The notes: generated by a model from the letters alone, not told the origin. Counted from the first letter of the stretch, positions 26,597 through 37,006 are shown. The stretch is 46,550 bases of DNA from Paludibacteraceae bacterium (GCA_018433525.1 JAHDRA010000062.1:1-46550); one strand, 5' to 3'. Made by a program: numbers and translations.

Positions 26597-26604
26597 TAAT
26601 TTTG
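26597..26604 (+). promoter_or_regulatory. -7 box upstream of pyrK-pyrD
   Basis: TAATTTTG fits TAnnTTTG and lies 61 bp before pyrK. No -33 TTG is found at the normal distance, so this is a weak call. Confidence 0.3.
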
Positions 26605-26664
26605 CATTATCATTGACCGAGTTTTTAGGTTTAATGTTATAACATTCTGCTTTACTTATTCTAA

Positions 26665-27438
26665 ATGAAAAAATTGATTCTCGATTTAATTTTGAAGAAA
26701 AATATTCGCTTAAACGAACAAGTTTATTTGTTGATTTTTTCTTCTGAAAAAGGACTTCCCGAAATTTTGCCCGGCCAATTTGCTCAGGTTAAAATTAATG
26801 ATTCGCCGGCTACTTTTCTCCGACGCCCTTTCTCCGTAAATTTTGTAGATTACGAAAATAATGAGTTGTGGCTGCTGATTCAAGTCGTTGGAGCCGGAAC
26901 ATTAAAACTGTCTGAAACTTCTCCAGGAGCCTCTGTAAATATGATTTTACCGCTTGGAAATTCGTTTTCTTTTCCCGACGAAAAAAAAGATGAAAAAATT
27001 TTGCTGATCGGTGGTGGAAGTGGTATAGCTCCTTTACTTTTTTTTGGATCTTGGCTTTTCGATGCCGGTTTTTCCCCAGAATTTCTTATTGGCGCACGTA
27101 GTAGTATTCATTTGGTGGAGGTGGACGAATTTAAAAAATATGGAAACGTCTATATTACTACAGAAGATGGCACTGAAGGCGAGAAAGGATTTGTAACAGA
27201 TCATTCGATATTAAAAAAGAGGAATTATGACAGAATTTACTCTTGTGGACCCACTCCCATGATGAAAGCTGTAGGTGCTTATGCCGAGAATAATAATATC
27301 TTTTGTGAAGTTTCACTTGAAAATACTATGGGTTGTGGCATTGGAGCATGTTTATGTTGTGTAACCGACACTACTCAAGGTCGAGTTTGTGTTTGTACAG
27401 AGGGAACGGTGTTTAATATTGAAAAATTAAAATGGTAG
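26665..27438 (+). CDS. pyrK: Dihydroorotate dehydrogenase electron-transfer subunit
   Basis: A 257-residue FAD and [2Fe-2S] protein that passes electrons from PyrD to NAD+ in pyrimidine synthesis. FAD-binding RRPFS is at Arg53-Arg54, and the NAD-binding GGGSGIAPL follows near residues 117-124. The iron-sulphur cluster ligands are Cys224, Cys229, Cys232 and Cys244 (CGIGACLCC ... VCVC). This is the complete PyrK layout, with length close to the B. subtilis protein (about 256). Its last codons overlap the pyrD start by 7 bp, so translation is coupled. No other pyr genes are adjacent. Confidence 0.95.
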   Translation: MKKLILDLILKKNIRLNEQVYLLIFSSEKGLPEILPGQFAQVKINDSPATFLRRPFSVNFVDYENNELWLLIQVVGAGTLKLSETSPGASVNMILPLGNSFSFPDEKKDEKILLIGGGSGIAPLLFFGSWLFDAGFSPEFLIGARSSIHLVEVDEFKKYGNVYITTEDGTEGEKGFVTDHSILKKRNYDRIYSCGPTPMMKAVGAYAENNNIFCEVSLENTMGCGIGACLCCVTDTTQGRVCVCTEGTVFNIEKLKW

Positions 27439-28343
27439 ATTTAAAAGTTGACGTTGGAAAATTACATTTGAAAAATCCTGTAATGACTGCATCAGGAACT
27501 TTCGGCTATGGAATGGAGTATTCAGACTTTATTGATATATCACGAATAGGTGGTATTATTGTAAAAGGAACAACACTTCGCAAACGTGAAGGAAACCCTT
27601 ATCCTCGCATGAAAGAAACTGCTTCAGGCATGTTAAATGCTGTGGGACTGCAAAATAAGGGTGTTGATCATTTTATTGAACATATCTATCCTCAATTAAC
27701 AAATGTCGATACAAATATAATTGTGAATGTGTCGGGTTCTACCATTGAAGAATATGTAGAAACTGCCGAAAAATTGAATATTCTCGAAAAAATACCCGCC
27801 ATCGAGCTCAATATTTCATGTCCAAACGTAAAAGAAGGCGGAATGCTCTTTGGAACCTCATGTACAGCAGCTAAGGAGGTTGTTGCTAAAGTGCGAAGGG
27901 CATATAAAAACGTATTAATTGTTAAGCTTTCGCCAAATGTTACCAACATTTCCGAAATTGCGCAAGCCGTCGAAGAAGCCGGTGCAGACGCTATTTCGCT
28001 AATTAATACGGTGCTCGGTATGGCTATTGATGCCGAAACTCGAAAACCTTGCCTTTCAACGGTTACGGGGGGATTATCCGGACCTGCCATCAAGCCATTG
28101 GCATTGAGAATGGTTTGGGAAACAGCTCGAGACGTTAAAATTCCAGTTATTGGCATAGGTGGTATCATGAATGCTGCCGATGCCATAGAATTTATGCTTG
28201 CCGGAGCTTCAGCCGTTCAAGTTGGAACAGCAAATTTTATTGATCCTACGGTAACCATAAAAATTATTGAAGGAATAGAAGATTATCTCAACCGTCATGG
28301 TTATACTTCGGTTTCAGATATTGTTGGAGCATTGGAAACCTGA
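27432..28343 (+). CDS. pyrD: Dihydroorotate dehydrogenase, class 1B catalytic subunit
   Basis: A 303-residue FMN-dependent TIM barrel that oxidises dihydroorotate to orotate. The class 1B signatures are [12 protein letters not shown] near 19-30, Lys45 ([15 protein letters not shown]), the catalytic Cys130 in ELNISCPNV, and phosphate-site glycines at [11 protein letters not shown]. Cys as the catalytic base plus the adjacent pyrK identifies the NAD-linked 1B type (PyrDB). It is cytosolic. The start ATG lies inside the pyrK end. The stop is followed 29 bp later by the convergent HsdR_N-type gene. Confidence 0.95.
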   Translation: MVDLKVDVGKLHLKNPVMTASGTFGYGMEYSDFIDISRIGGIIVKGTTLRKREGNPYPRMKETASGMLNAVGLQNKGVDHFIEHIYPQLTNVDTNIIVNVSGSTIEEYVETAEKLNILEKIPAIELNISCPNVKEGGMLFGTSCTAAKEVVAKVRRAYKNVLIVKLSPNVTNISEIAQAVEEAGADAISLINTVLGMAIDAETRKPCLSTVTGGLSGPAIKPLALRMVWETARDVKIPVIGIGGIMNAADAIEFMLAGASAVQVGTANFIDPTVTIKIIEGIEDYLNRHGYTSVSDIVGALET

Positions 28344-28372
28344 AAGTTTTTAGAACAAGCTTTTTTCTAATT

Positions 28373-28831
28373 TTATTGATTCAAAAAATTCGTGTAATCG
28401 GGAATTTCCTTCAAAAATTCAAATTTTGTATGCTCCTTCATCACCCGGCAACAGTAATGCTCCAAACCGTTACTTACGATAAAATATTCAACATTTAGCC
28501 GGTAATTATAAACAGCAACCTGATCGAACACACTTTGAGTAAGGGGAACGTGGGGAGCTTTAAATTCCAAAATCATTAGAGGTTGAGCTTGCCCGTCGTA
28601 TAAAACTGCATCACAGCGTTTTTTCATTCCATTGAAAACCAATTCTTTCTCAACAGCAAGATAGGCAGAAGGAAAATGCTTTTCTTCCAAAAGAAAACGT
28701 ATGAAGTTTTGACGAACCCATTCTTCAGGGGTCAACTTAACATATTTTTTTCTCTGACTGTCGAAAATATAAAGGGTTTCATTCACCTTTTTTATTTTGA
28801 AATTGTAAGAAGGAAGATTTAATTGCAACAT
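28373..28831 (-). CDS. Stand-alone HsdR N-terminal-like (PDDEXK) protein
   Basis: A 152-residue protein matching the N-terminal nuclease-fold domain of type I restriction subunits (HSDR_N family). The motif Asp74 (RCDAVLYDG) followed by Glu89-x-Lys91 (MILEFKAP) is the PD-(D/E)xK catalytic pattern. Length equals only that domain: there is no helicase, no HsdM or HsdS nearby, so this is not a restriction system. Single-domain homologues beside holA and AMP nucleosidase genes are common in Bacteroidales, which suggests a housekeeping role in DNA processing. It is divergent from the AMP nucleosidase gene (82 bp gap). Nuclease activity is inferred. Confidence 0.85.
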   Translation of the reverse strand: MLQLNLPSYNFKIKKVNETLYIFDSQRKKYVKLTPEEWVRQNFIRFLLEEKHFPSAYLAVEKELVFNGMKKRCDAVLYDGQAQPLMILEFKAPHVPLTQSVFDQVAVYNYRLNVEYFIVSNGLEHYCCRVMKEHTKFEFLKEIPDYTNFLNQ

Positions 28832-28913
28832 TTTTCCTAATTTTGTCCCGAATAAATTTTATTTATAGAGCAGTTTAAGCTTACGAAGTTACAAAACAAA
28901 TGCTGAAATTACT

Positions 28914-29687
28914 ATGAAAACAAAAAAAGAAATTGTAGAAAATTGGCTTCCTCGATATACCAAGCGACCGCTCGAAGAATTTACTCCATATATCTTGCTG
29001 GTTAATTTCAACATTTATGTGGAACTTTTTGCCGGTTACTACCAAGTTCCCATTGTCGGAAGAGATGGAAATATGCCCAATGCTTCTGCCAATGGCATTA
29101 CCATAATTAATTTCGGATTGGGAAGCCCCAATGCAGCTTTGATTATGGATATTTTGTCGGCCATTCAACCCAAAGCAGTATTATTTTTGGGGAAATGTGG
29201 AGGATTAAGAGATAAAAACAAGGAAGGAGATTATATTTTGCCTATTGCGGCTATTCGTGGAGAAGGAACTTCAAATGATTATTTCCCTCCCGAAATTCCC
29301 TCTTTGCCTGCATTCAGCTTACAGCGCTCCGTGTCTTCTAATATTCGCGATTTGGGAAAAGATTACTGGACAGGTACTGTTTACACGACCAACAGAAGAG
29401 TATGGGAGCATGACGAGAAATTTAAGGAATATCTTCGAATGACGCGAGCTATGGCTATCGATATGGAGACAGCCACTTTGTTTTCTTCCGGTTTTTACAA
29501 CGGCATTCCTACCGGTGCATTGCTGCTGGTTTCGGATATGCCTATGTACGAATCGGGGATTAAAACGGCAGAAAGCGATAAAAGAGTAACGGCCAATTTT
29601 GTGGAAGAACATTTACGAATCGGAATAGAATCGCTTACATCCATTATGCACAACAGCAGAACCATTAAGCATTTAAAATTTGAATAA
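28914..29687 (+). CDS. amn: AMP nucleosidase, short form
   Basis: A 257-residue phosphorylase-fold enzyme that splits AMP into adenine and ribose 5-phosphate. MKTKKEIVENWLPRYTKRPLEEF is the conserved start, and the nucleoside-binding core includes FLGKCGGLRDKNKEGDYILPIAAIRGEGTSNDY and AMAIDMETATLFSSGF (catalytic-region Glu). It lacks the regulatory N-terminal domain of the 484-residue E. coli Amn, as is usual in Bacteroidota, so allosteric control should differ. It precedes holA by 43 bp on the same strand. No signal peptide. The enzyme helps to set adenylate levels. Confidence 0.88.
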   Translation: MKTKKEIVENWLPRYTKRPLEEFTPYILLVNFNIYVELFAGYYQVPIVGRDGNMPNASANGITIINFGLGSPNAALIMDILSAIQPKAVLFLGKCGGLRDKNKEGDYILPIAAIRGEGTSNDYFPPEIPSLPAFSLQRSVSSNIRDLGKDYWTGTVYTTNRRVWEHDEKFKEYLRMTRAMAIDMETATLFSSGFYNGIPTGALLLVSDMPMYESGIKTAESDKRVTANFVEEHLRIGIESLTSIMHNSRTIKHLKFE

Positions 29688-29730
29688 CAATTAGTTGCCA
29701 TTATAAAACTGATAAAATATTTTTGTTAAA

Positions 29731-30747
29731 GTGATAAAACAGGAAGCCGCAGCTGATGAAATTTTGCAGGAAATAAAATCGAAAAATTTTCATTCCGTTT
29801 ATTTTTTGATGGGTGAAGAACCTTATTATATCGACAAAATTTCAAATTACATACAGGAGAATGTGCTTTCAGAAAGTGAAAAGGACTTCGATTTAACGAT
29901 TCTCTATGGAAAAGATGTTGAAATTTCGACGGTCATCAATACGGCTAAACGATTTCCGATGATTGCTCCCTATCAGGTAGTAATAGTGAAGGAAGCGCAA
30001 ATGATAAGTTCATGGGATAATTTGGTATATTATCTTCAAAAACCATTAAAATCGACTATTTTGGTTTTTTGTTACAAATATGGAACACCTGATAAACGAA
30101 CCAAGTGGTTTCAGGAAACAAAGAAAGCAGGAGTTGTTTTTGAATCGGGAAAACTGTATGATTATCAGGTAGGAGAATGGATACGATCGTATCTTAAAAC
30201 TCGTAAAACGGGAATAACCCAGCAAGCTGAAAATATGCTGGTTGATTATTTGGGAACAGATTTGACAAAAATTGCCAATGAGCTGGATAAGTTACTTTTA
30301 ACAAAGCCACAAGATACCCAACAAATAACTCCGGAATTAATTGAAAGGAATATTGGCATCAGCAAGGATTATAATGTTTTCGAACTTCAAAAAGCATTTG
30401 TCAATCGAGATATTTTAAAAGCCAACCGAATTATTCTATATTTTGCCGAAAATAAAAAGAATAATCCGTTGGTACTTGTATTGGCGCAGCTTTTCAATTT
30501 TTTTGGGAATTTGCTTTTGTTCCATTACATGAAAGATAAAACCGAAAAAAATGTTGCCTCCGAACTGAAAATCAATCCTTTTTTTGTAAAAGATTACCAG
30601 AGCGCAGTTAAAATTTATGATAGAGAAAAGACAATAAAAGTACTTTCGCTAATCAGAGAAACAGATGCAAGAAGCAAAGGGGTCGACAACGCCGGAATTG
30701 ATGAAGGAGAACTATTAAAAGAACTGGTTTACAAAATTTTGCACTAA
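29731..30747 (+). CDS. holA: DNA polymerase III delta subunit
   Basis: A 338-residue clamp-loader subunit that opens the beta clamp. The start SKNFHSVYFLMGEEPYYIDKISNYI matches the HolA N-terminal AAA-like domain (residues 15-40), followed by the central part with ILVFCYKYGTPDKRTKWFQ, ENMLVDYLGTDLTKIANELDKLLL, the helical domain and ENIGISKDYNVFELQKAFVNRD-like linker region typical of the family. I accept the GTG at 29731 as start, which gives the normal length; no ATG is close. It is the last gene before the convergent lgt gene, with 14 bp between stops, so bidirectional termination would be needed, but no obvious hairpin was seen. Confidence 0.92.
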   Translation: MIKQEAAADEILQEIKSKNFHSVYFLMGEEPYYIDKISNYIQENVLSESEKDFDLTILYGKDVEISTVINTAKRFPMIAPYQVVIVKEAQMISSWDNLVYYLQKPLKSTILVFCYKYGTPDKRTKWFQETKKAGVVFESGKLYDYQVGEWIRSYLKTRKTGITQQAENMLVDYLGTDLTKIANELDKLLLTKPQDTQQITPELIERNIGISKDYNVFELQKAFVNRDILKANRIILYFAENKKNNPLVLVLAQLFNFFGNLLLFHYMKDKTEKNVASELKINPFFVKDYQSAVKIYDREKTIKVLSLIRETDARSKGVDNAGIDEGELLKELVYKILH

Positions 30748-30761
30748 GCAAGTTTATAACA

Positions 30762-31652
30762 TTATTTTTTTCTATTGGCAACAGGCTTGTTTTTATTTGC
30801 ATTTACATTGGATGTTGACGAAATTTTTTGTTTTCTTGCCACCAGCCAAATGCCCCAAACGATAAAGGGAATGCTTAAAATTTGCCCCATATTCAATAAC
30901 ATACCCGATTCAAAAGCTTCCTGATCAAGCTTAATAAATTCGAGTAAAAAACGTGTTCCGAATATACCTATCAAAAAAACGCCAAAAATAAATCCGGTTC
31001 TTTTATAGGCTTCTTTTTTCCAGTACAACCACCAAATTACGCCAAATGTTATCAGGCAATAAAGCATCTCATAAATTTGAGTTGGATGCATGGGCTGCGT
31101 TTCGCCCGCTCGAACAAAAATAAAACCCCACGGAAGATTGGTCGGATTTCCATAAATTTCCGAATTCATCAAATTCCCGAGCCTTATGCACGCACCGGTA
31201 ATGGCAACACCAATAGCTAAACGGTCAAATGCCCAAAGATATCCTTTTTTGGTAACATTTTTATTGTAAAAATACATGGCTATCAGAATGCCAATTGCTC
31301 CGCCATGACTTGCCAGCCCTCCATGCCACACATATAGAATTTCCCAGGGATGCGACAAATAATAATTTCCGTATTTGAAAGTAATACCTAAAAATTGTAC
31401 CGGTTCGGGGAGTAATTTCCATTCATAAAACAGACAGTGCCCCAAACGTGCCCCAACAATACCGCCAATTACTGCATAAATAAAAATTTTGTCGAGCCAA
31501 ACTTCTGGAAGCTTTTCATGTTTAAAAATTTTCTGACCTATCAGTAAAGCCAGCAAAATACCCACAGCCCAAAGTAATCCGTACCATCGTACAGACAATG
31601 AACCTAAACGAAATATTTCCGGATTAACGTTCCAAACTATATAATTGAGCAT
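30762..31652 (-). CDS. lgt: Prolipoprotein diacylglyceryl transferase
   Basis: A 296-residue inner-membrane enzyme that attaches diacylglycerol from phosphatidylglycerol to the lipobox cysteine of prolipoproteins. Seven hydrophobic segments are visible. The Lgt signature HGGLASHGGAIGILIAMYFY is intact, with an essential-arginine region nearby (CIRLGNLMNSEIYG). The N-terminus WYGLLWAVGILLALLIGQKIF is normal. Length is within the family's range (260-300). It follows secA with a 31-bp gap on the same strand, suggesting a shared transcript for protein export genes. The C-terminal tail is Lys/Asn-rich and disordered. Confidence 0.95.
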   Translation of the reverse strand: MLNYIVWNVNPEIFRLGSLSVRWYGLLWAVGILLALLIGQKIFKHEKLPEVWLDKIFIYAVIGGIVGARLGHCLFYEWKLLPEPVQFLGITFKYGNYYLSHPWEILYVWHGGLASHGGAIGILIAMYFYNKNVTKKGYLWAFDRLAIGVAITGACIRLGNLMNSEIYGNPTNLPWGFIFVRAGETQPMHPTQIYEMLYCLITFGVIWWLYWKKEAYKRTGFIFGVFLIGIFGTRFLLEFIKLDQEAFESGMLLNMGQILSIPFIVWGIWLVARKQKISSTSNVNANKNKPVANRKK

Positions 31653-31683
31653 GCCGATTCGATTCTTTTATGGGATTAAATTT

Positions 31684-34600
31684 TTAAGCATTTGCTCCGT
31701 GACAGTGTTTGTATTTTTTTCCACTACCGCACGGACATGGATCATTTCTTCCCACTTTCTTTTCCACATGGACAGGTTGCGGACGCTGTTTTTCTCTGGT
31801 ATCGCCGGTATCTGAATTTCCTCTTTCAGCAATTTCGTCCTTTTGCGTTTTATATTTGCTGAAATCCTGACGTGCAGGTATTTTTGCCTCTCTGACTTTT
31901 TCCGGTTCTCTTACAGGAATTTGTCCACGCATCAAAATGGAGAGAACCTTGTGGTTGATATTTTCAATCATTTCTTTGAACAATCCGAACGATTCGAGTT
32001 TATATATCAACAGAGGATCTTTTTGTTCGTAAGTTGCGTTTTGAACCGAATTTCGCAGTTCGTCCAACTGACGCAGATGTTCTTTCCATTCGTCGTCAAT
32101 TACATAAAGTAAAGTCTGTTTTTCAAAAGATTTGATTACTTCTTTGCCTTCTGTTTTGTAAGCTGTCTCCAAATGAACAACAACATTAAAAATTCTTTTT
32201 CCATCAGTTACAGGAATCAGGATGTTTTCATATTTATCTCCTTGTTGTTCATATACCTGTTTAATCACGGGGTAGGCTATGGAAGACAATTTTTCCATTT
32301 TTCGCTTGAAGGTAGTAAGTGCTGCGTTAACCACTTTGTCAGTCAAATCGCGTGTTCGGGCAGAATTGAATTCTTCTTCGGAGAAAGGAACATCCATAGC
32401 AAAAACCGTCAACAGTTGTTCTTCAAGTTCTTCATAGAATCCGTTGCTTTTGGCATTAGCCACCATATTTTCAATGGCATCATAAATCATGTTGGTGATA
32501 TCCGATTCTATTCTTTCTCCCATTAAAGCATGTCGACGACGGGTATAAATAACTTCGCGCTGAGAATTCATCACATCATCGTATTCGAGTAATCGTTTAC
32601 GGATGCCAAAGTTATTTTCTTCTACTTTCTTTTGTGCTCTTTCGATGGAACGGGAAATCATAGGGTGCTGAATCATTTCTCCTTCCTGAAAGCCAAGTCG
32701 GTCCATGACGCCCGAAATACGTTCAGAACCAAACAGACGCATCAAATCATCTTCCAACGAAACGTAAAAAACGGAAGAGCCCGGATCTCCTTGACGACCG
32801 GCACGTCCTCTCAACTGACGATCGACACGACGGCTTTCATGTCGTTCCGTACCAACGATGGCCAATCCTCCGGCTTCCCTAACTTCAGGAGTAAGCTTAA
32901 TATCCGTACCACGACCTGCCATATTGGTAGCAATGGTTATTGTTCCCTTGCGTCCGGCTTCAGCAACAATTTCGGCTTCTCTTTGATGCTGTTTGGCATT
33001 TAACACATTGTGTTTTATTTTTCTACCGGTAAGCATTCGGCTTAATAATTCGGATACTTCTACAGATGTTGTACCGACCAAAACCGGTCTACCGGCTTCC
33101 ATCAGCCGAACAATTTCTTCTATTACAGCAGCATATTTTTCACGTTTTGTCTTGTAAACGCGGTCTTCCATATCTTCGCGAATAACAGGGCGATTGGTAG
33201 GAATAACCACCACATCAAGTTTATAAATGTCCCAAAATTCACCGGCTTCAGTTTCGGCAGTTCCTGTCATACCGGCAAGTTTGTGATACATTCTGAAGTA
33301 ATTTTGCAATGTAATGGTGGCAAAAGTCTGTGTGGCAGCTTCTACGGTAACGCGTTCTTTGGCTTCGAGTGCCTGATGCAATCCGTCAGAATATCGCCGT
33401 CCTTCCATGATACGTCCGGTTTGTTCATCAACTATTTTAACTTCGTTGTTGATAACCACATATTCAACATCTTTTTCAAATAAAGTATAAGCTTTCAGTA
33501 ATTGATTGACGGTGTGAATACGTTCGGATTTAATGGAATAGTTTTGCAGAATTTCATCTTTTTGTGCCTGTTTTTCTTCGGGTGTCAGCGTATGATTTTT
33601 TTCCAGTTCGGCAATTTCGCTTCCGACATCCGGTAAAACGAAAAATGTGGGATCTTCAGAAGTTTCCGAAAGTAAATCAAATCCTTTATCGGTAAGTTCA
33701 ATAGAATTGTTTTTTTCATCAATTACAAAATACAGGGGATCGGTAGCTATGTGCATATTCCGATTGTTTTCCTGCATATAGTATTCTTCCGTTTTCAGCA
33801 AAATGGTTTTATTTCCCGGTTCACTCAAAAATTTAATCAAAGCCTTATTTTTTGGCAAACCTTTGTAGGAGCGGAAAAGAGCCAAAGCACCTTCTTCACG
33901 TTCCTTTTCATTTTCCGATTTCAGCAAGTTACGGGCATCGGTAAGATACTTGGTAGCCAACACTTTTTGTGCATTTACCAAACGCTCTACAGTAGGGCGA
34001 AATTCTTCGAAAAGCTGATCTTCTCCTTTGGGTACGGGGCCGGAAATAATCAAAGGTGTTCTTGCATCATCAATCAATACAGAGTCCACTTCGTCGACAA
34101 TGGCATAATGGTGTTTACGTTGTACCAAATCCAAAGGGCTCGTTGCCATGTTATCGCGCAAGTAATCAAACCCGAATTCATTATTGGTTCCGTAGGTTAT
34201 GTCAGCGAGGTAAGCCTGACGGCGTTCTTCGGAATTTGGACGATATTTATCGATACAGTCTACAGATAATCCATGAAACATAAATAGTGGCCCCATCCAT
34301 TCGGAGTCGCGTTTGGACAAATAATCGTTCACCGTAACGATATGAACACCATTACCGGTCAGAGCATTTAAAAAAACGGGCAAAGTAGCTACCAGTGTTT
34401 TTCCCTCACCTGTGGCCATTTCGGCAATTTTTCCCTGATGCAATACCACGCCACCAATAAGCTGAACGTCGTAGTGAACCATGTCCCATTTAATCATGCT
34501 GCCACCCGCCAACCATTCATTTTTGTAATGGGCTTCTTCACCTTCAATGTAAACAAAATCATGTTTGGCTGCAAGATTGCGATCAAAATCGTTGGCTTTT

Positions 34601-34986
34601 ACAATAATTTCATCGTTTTCGGCAAAACGGCGAGCAGTTTCTTTCATTATATTGAAAGCTTCCGGAAGAATTTCGTTGAGAATTTTTTCCTGCTTGTCGG
34701 TTATTTCCTTTTCGAGCTTATCTATTTCGGTATAAATTTTTTCTCGAAGGTCGATTTCCGTTTCTTCTATGCTGTTTTTTAATTCTTGAATCCGATTAAC
34801 TTCCGGAGCGACGTATTCTTGAATACGTTCTTTCAAGGAAGCTGTTCTTGCTCTGAGATCGTCATTTGAAAGAGATTTGATTTCAGGATAAACAGCTTGA
34901 ATTTTTTCAACGATGGGCTCAATTTCTCTTAAGTCACGTTGTGCTTTGTTTCCCAGTATTTTTTTAAAAAAATTATTTAATGCCAT
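31684..34986 (-). CDS. secA: Protein translocase ATPase SecA
   Basis: A 1100-residue motor of the Sec pathway that drives unfolded proteins through SecYEG. Walker A is [15 protein letters not shown] (about 189-203), the DEAD-like box is [17 protein letters not shown], and helicase motif [32 protein letters not shown] is clear. The C-terminal zinc site [14 protein letters not shown] binds Zn and SecB or ribosomes. It is about 200 residues longer than E. coli SecA (901): an insertion of charged helices near residues 55-155 and another inside the preprotein-binding region (about 330-430) explain this. Both are usual in Bacteroidota. A -7 box lies 80 bp upstream. lgt follows on the same strand. 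Confidence 0.97.
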   Translation of the reverse strand: MALNNFFKKILGNKAQRDLREIEPIVEKIQAVYPEIKSLSNDDLRARTASLKERIQEYVAPEVNRIQELKNSIEETEIDLREKIYTEIDKLEKEITDKQEKILNEILPEAFNIMKETARRFAENDEIIVKANDFDRNLAAKHDFVYIEGEEAHYKNEWLAGGSMIKWDMVHYDVQLIGGVVLHQGKIAEMATGEGKTLVATLPVFLNALTGNGVHIVTVNDYLSKRDSEWMGPLFMFHGLSVDCIDKYRPNSEERRQAYLADITYGTNNEFGFDYLRDNMATSPLDLVQRKHHYAIVDEVDSVLIDDARTPLIISGPVPKGEDQLFEEFRPTVERLVNAQKVLATKYLTDARNLLKSENEKEREEGALALFRSYKGLPKNKALIKFLSEPGNKTILLKTEEYYMQENNRNMHIATDPLYFVIDEKNNSIELTDKGFDLLSETSEDPTFFVLPDVGSEIAELEKNHTLTPEEKQAQKDEILQNYSIKSERIHTVNQLLKAYTLFEKDVEYVVINNEVKIVDEQTGRIMEGRRYSDGLHQALEAKERVTVEAATQTFATITLQNYFRMYHKLAGMTGTAETEAGEFWDIYKLDVVVIPTNRPVIREDMEDRVYKTKREKYAAVIEEIVRLMEAGRPVLVGTTSVEVSELLSRMLTGRKIKHNVLNAKQHQREAEIVAEAGRKGTITIATNMAGRGTDIKLTPEVREAGGLAIVGTERHESRRVDRQLRGRAGRQGDPGSSVFYVSLEDDLMRLFGSERISGVMDRLGFQEGEMIQHPMISRSIERAQKKVEENNFGIRKRLLEYDDVMNSQREVIYTRRRHALMGERIESDITNMIYDAIENMVANAKSNGFYEELEEQLLTVFAMDVPFSEEEFNSARTRDLTDKVVNAALTTFKRKMEKLSSIAYPVIKQVYEQQGDKYENILIPVTDGKRIFNVVVHLETAYKTEGKEVIKSFEKQTLLYVIDDEWKEHLRQLDELRNSVQNATYEQKDPLLIYKLESFGLFKEMIENINHKVLSILMRGQIPVREPEKVREAKIPARQDFSKYKTQKDEIAERGNSDTGDTREKQRPQPVHVEKKVGRNDPCPCGSGKKYKHCHGANA

Positions 34987-35066
34987 TATTGTAAGTTTTT
35001 TATACGCTCTCTGATGAATAAATAAAATGACTCGTGCTTAAACATATCTGTAAGCAAAAAGTTTTG

Positions 35067-35074
35067 CAAAGATA
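35067..35074 (-). promoter_or_regulatory. -7 box upstream of secA
   Basis: On the minus strand TATCTTTG (35074-35067) fits TAnnTTTG, 80 bp before the secA start. No good -33 element was found at 19-20 bp. Confidence 0.35.
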
Positions 35075-35132
35075 CATTTTTTTAAAGTTAAAACCAGATG
35101 GATAATGTATAAAAATTCTTCTTATAGTTGAT

Positions 35133-35168
35133 AAAAAGCAAAAAACGCTTCCGTTGTGAGAAGCGTTT
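35133..35168 (-). terminator. Rho-independent terminator after fabG
   Basis: Minus-strand stem of nine base pairs (AAACGCTTC / GAAGCGTTT, 35168-35143) with an 8-base loop, followed on the minus strand by TTTTTTGCTTTTT. It lies about 30 bp after the fabG stop and separates fabG from secA. Confidence 0.85.
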
Positions 35169-35196
35169 AAATAAATATATAAAAGGATATTTGGTT

Positions 35197-35943
35197 TTAA
35201 GTATTCATGCCACCACAAACATGAATAACCTGTCCACTAACATAACTCGACAAGTCAGATGCAAGGAAAAGTGTAACTTTGGCAACTTCTTCGGGAGTTC
35301 CACCACGACGTAAAGGAATATTTTCTACCCACTTGGCACGCTGCTCTTCAGTCAAGGCATGAGTCATTTCTGTTTCGATGAATCCCGGAGCAATGGCATT
35401 GGCACGAATACCGCGTGAGCCAAATTCTTTTGCGACCGATTTTGTCAATCCTATTAATCCGGCTTTGGAAGCAGAATAATTGGCTTGTCCTGCATTTCCT
35501 GAAACGCCTACTACAGAACTCATGTTGATAATACTGCCATTTCTTTGTTTCATCATTATGGGAGCGCAGGCGTGAATAAAATTAAAAGCAGATTTAAGAT
35601 TTACATTAATAACCGAATCCCATTGAGATTCTGTCATGCGAATCAATAAACCGTCTCTGGTGATACCGGCGTTATTGACCAAAATGTCGATATGGCCAAA
35701 TTCTTTTTGAATTTCTTCTACAACAGCATGCGTTTCTTCAAAATTGGCAGCATTGGACGCATAAGCTTTCACTTTTACACCAAGAGATTCAATTTCTTTT
35801 TGCGTATTTGACGCATTTTCGTCTATAACCAAATCGGTAAAAGCAATATCTGCTCCCTCTTCAGCCAATTTGATGGCAATGGATTTGCCTATTCCGCGTG
35901 CAGCTCCGGTTACGATAGCTACTTTTCCTTCTAATAATTTCAT
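35197..35943 (-). CDS. fabG: 3-oxoacyl-ACP reductase
   Basis: A 248-residue short-chain dehydrogenase that reduces 3-oxoacyl-ACP with NADPH in fatty-acid synthesis. The cofactor loop is TGAARGIG (residues 12-19), NNAG is at 90-93, and the catalytic triad is Ser143, Tyr156 and Lys160 (YSASK). Length and the FIETEMTHAL...GQVIHVCGGM end match FabG. The gene is single, with a terminator after it and repeat copy A 88 bp upstream, so it does not share an operon with fab genes here. Many SDRs look alike, so the exact substrate is inferred, but FabG is the best fit. Confidence 0.93.
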   Translation of the reverse strand: MKLLEGKVAIVTGAARGIGKSIAIKLAEEGADIAFTDLVIDENASNTQKEIESLGVKVKAYASNAANFEETHAVVEEIQKEFGHIDILVNNAGITRDGLLIRMTESQWDSVINVNLKSAFNFIHACAPIMMKQRNGSIINMSSVVGVSGNAGQANYSASKAGLIGLTKSVAKEFGSRGIRANAIAPGFIETEMTHALTEEQRAKWVENIPLRRGGTPEEVAKVTLFLASDLSSYVSGQVIHVCGGMNT

Positions 35944-36030
35944 AAAAAATTGTTTTTGATATAATTAATTTTGTTTTTTCGAGTATTGTAAAATTTATTA
36001 ACGATTCTTGAAGCGATTGTTCAAAACGAA

Positions 36031-36138
36031 AATTATGAAACCCACATGTGTTACATACACAAACACAAATGAATAAAATATTCAGACATGTGGGTTCCAC
36101 AAGACCTTTAAAAAAATAAATTATATTCTGATGAAATA
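36031..36138 (-). repeat. Structured dispersed repeat, copy A
   Basis: A 108-bp segment that reappears as 46140-46245 with about 92% identity in reverse orientation. Read on the minus strand (the direction of its neighbours) it holds an 11-bp perfect inverted repeat, AACCCACATGT / ACATGTGGGTT, with about 40 bases between. Inside lie two smaller hairpins, GAATA-TTT-TATTC and TGTGT-ATGTA-ACACA. It sits 14 bp after the stop of the Ig-like lipoprotein gene and 88 bp before fabG. No T-tract follows, so it is not an ordinary terminator. A non-coding RNA element or a MITE-like mobile sequence is possible. Confidence 0.8.
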
Positions 36139-36151
36139 TGATTATATAAAA

Positions 36152-37006
36152 TTATCTTGCATTGATCAACTTCAATGCTTTTGAAATTTTACGGTTTGAT
36201 GAAAACTGCTGAATGTTTTTCTTCATTTTTATAGCTTTCACGTTTGAAGCTACTGCTGATGAATTTTCTGTCTCATCATAAAAAATAATTGTTCCTGAAT
36301 ATTCACCGGCTATATGATTTCCAAAATAATCCAAGAAGTTGTAGGTAATTGTATTAGAATTTTCTTCATTGCTGAAAGTTGCAATTCCCGAATAAATTGG
36401 ATAAACTGCAACAGAATTGAAAAGAAATGAACCATAAGAATAACCATCGTATATGAAAGCCGGAAGTAAAGTTAAAGGGACAATTTGTTGTAATGAATCA
36501 AAATTTTCAATCATTTCGTAAGTTCCTGACGGAATTCCATTGGTAGAAAGAGTATCGGTGTTGATTTCAATTAACAGAGTATCTTGCCTGTTGGTAAGAT
36601 ATAAGGAGTAATTATTGGAATTGCCTGTTTGATAATAATCACCCCAAAATGCCAATTCTGCTTTTGTAAATGAAGTTACGATTTCATCATCTACCGTAAC
36701 ATTGCATGTAGCCGATTTATCGCCGGCAGAAGCCGTAATAATGGCATTTCCCTTTTTTTGGGCCGATATTTCTCCGTTTTTATCTACTGAAACTACTGAT
36801 GAATCGCTTGAACTCCAAGCCAAAGATGGAACAATATTACCTTCGTATTGAGATTGGGCATAGAGTGTGTCGATATCGCCAATATGCATAGTTTTGCTGG
36901 TTTCGCTAATAGTTACAGAGGTAACCTGATTATTTTCCTTTTCACAAGATGTAAACAGGGAAACGATAAGAAAAGAGACGATACCCAATCTAAATAATTT
37001 ATTCAT
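36152..37006 (-). CDS. Lipoprotein with a BIG2-type immunoglobulin-like domain
   Basis: A 284-residue exported lipoprotein. The signal peptide ends in the lipobox SLFTSCEK, with Cys21 as the lipid-anchored residue. From about residue 28 to 108 is a bacterial Ig-like (BIG2) domain: VTSVTISETSKTMHIGDIDTLYAQS...LAWSSSDSSVVSVDKNGEISAQKKGNAIITASAGDKSATCNVTV, the standard pattern. The remaining part (about 110-284) is rich in Tyr, Asn and Thr, probably a beta-sandwich with no family I know. A role in adhesion or surface display is typical for such proteins, but unproven. It lies 58 bp after rho, and repeat copy A follows its stop. The C-terminus is basic. Confidence 0.88.
   Translation of the reverse strand: MNKLFRLGIVSFLIVSLFTSCEKENNQVTSVTISETSKTMHIGDIDTLYAQSQYEGNIVPSLAWSSSDSSVVSVDKNGEISAQKKGNAIITASAGDKSATCNVTVDDEIVTSFTKAELAFWGDYYQTGNSNNYSLYLTNRQDTLLIEINTDTLSTNGIPSGTYEMIENFDSLQQIVPLTLLPAFIYDGYSYGSFLFNSVAVYPIYSGIATFSNEENSNTITYNFLDYFGNHIAGEYSGTIIFYDETENSSAVASNVKAIKMKKNIQQFSSNRKISKALKLINAR

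Noticed and set aside
28373..28831. A type I restriction system
   Set aside because: Only the HsdR N-terminal domain is present; no helicase, methylase or specificity gene is near.
33751..34269. A 172-codon frame antisense to secA (and similar ones at 18979-19494 and 44426-44848)
   Set aside because: All overlap large conserved genes and show no protein features of their own.
35861..36100. A 79-codon minus-strand frame that begins in repeat copy A and runs into fabG
   Set aside because: It is out of frame with fabG and crosses the structured repeat; copy B does not preserve a comparable frame.
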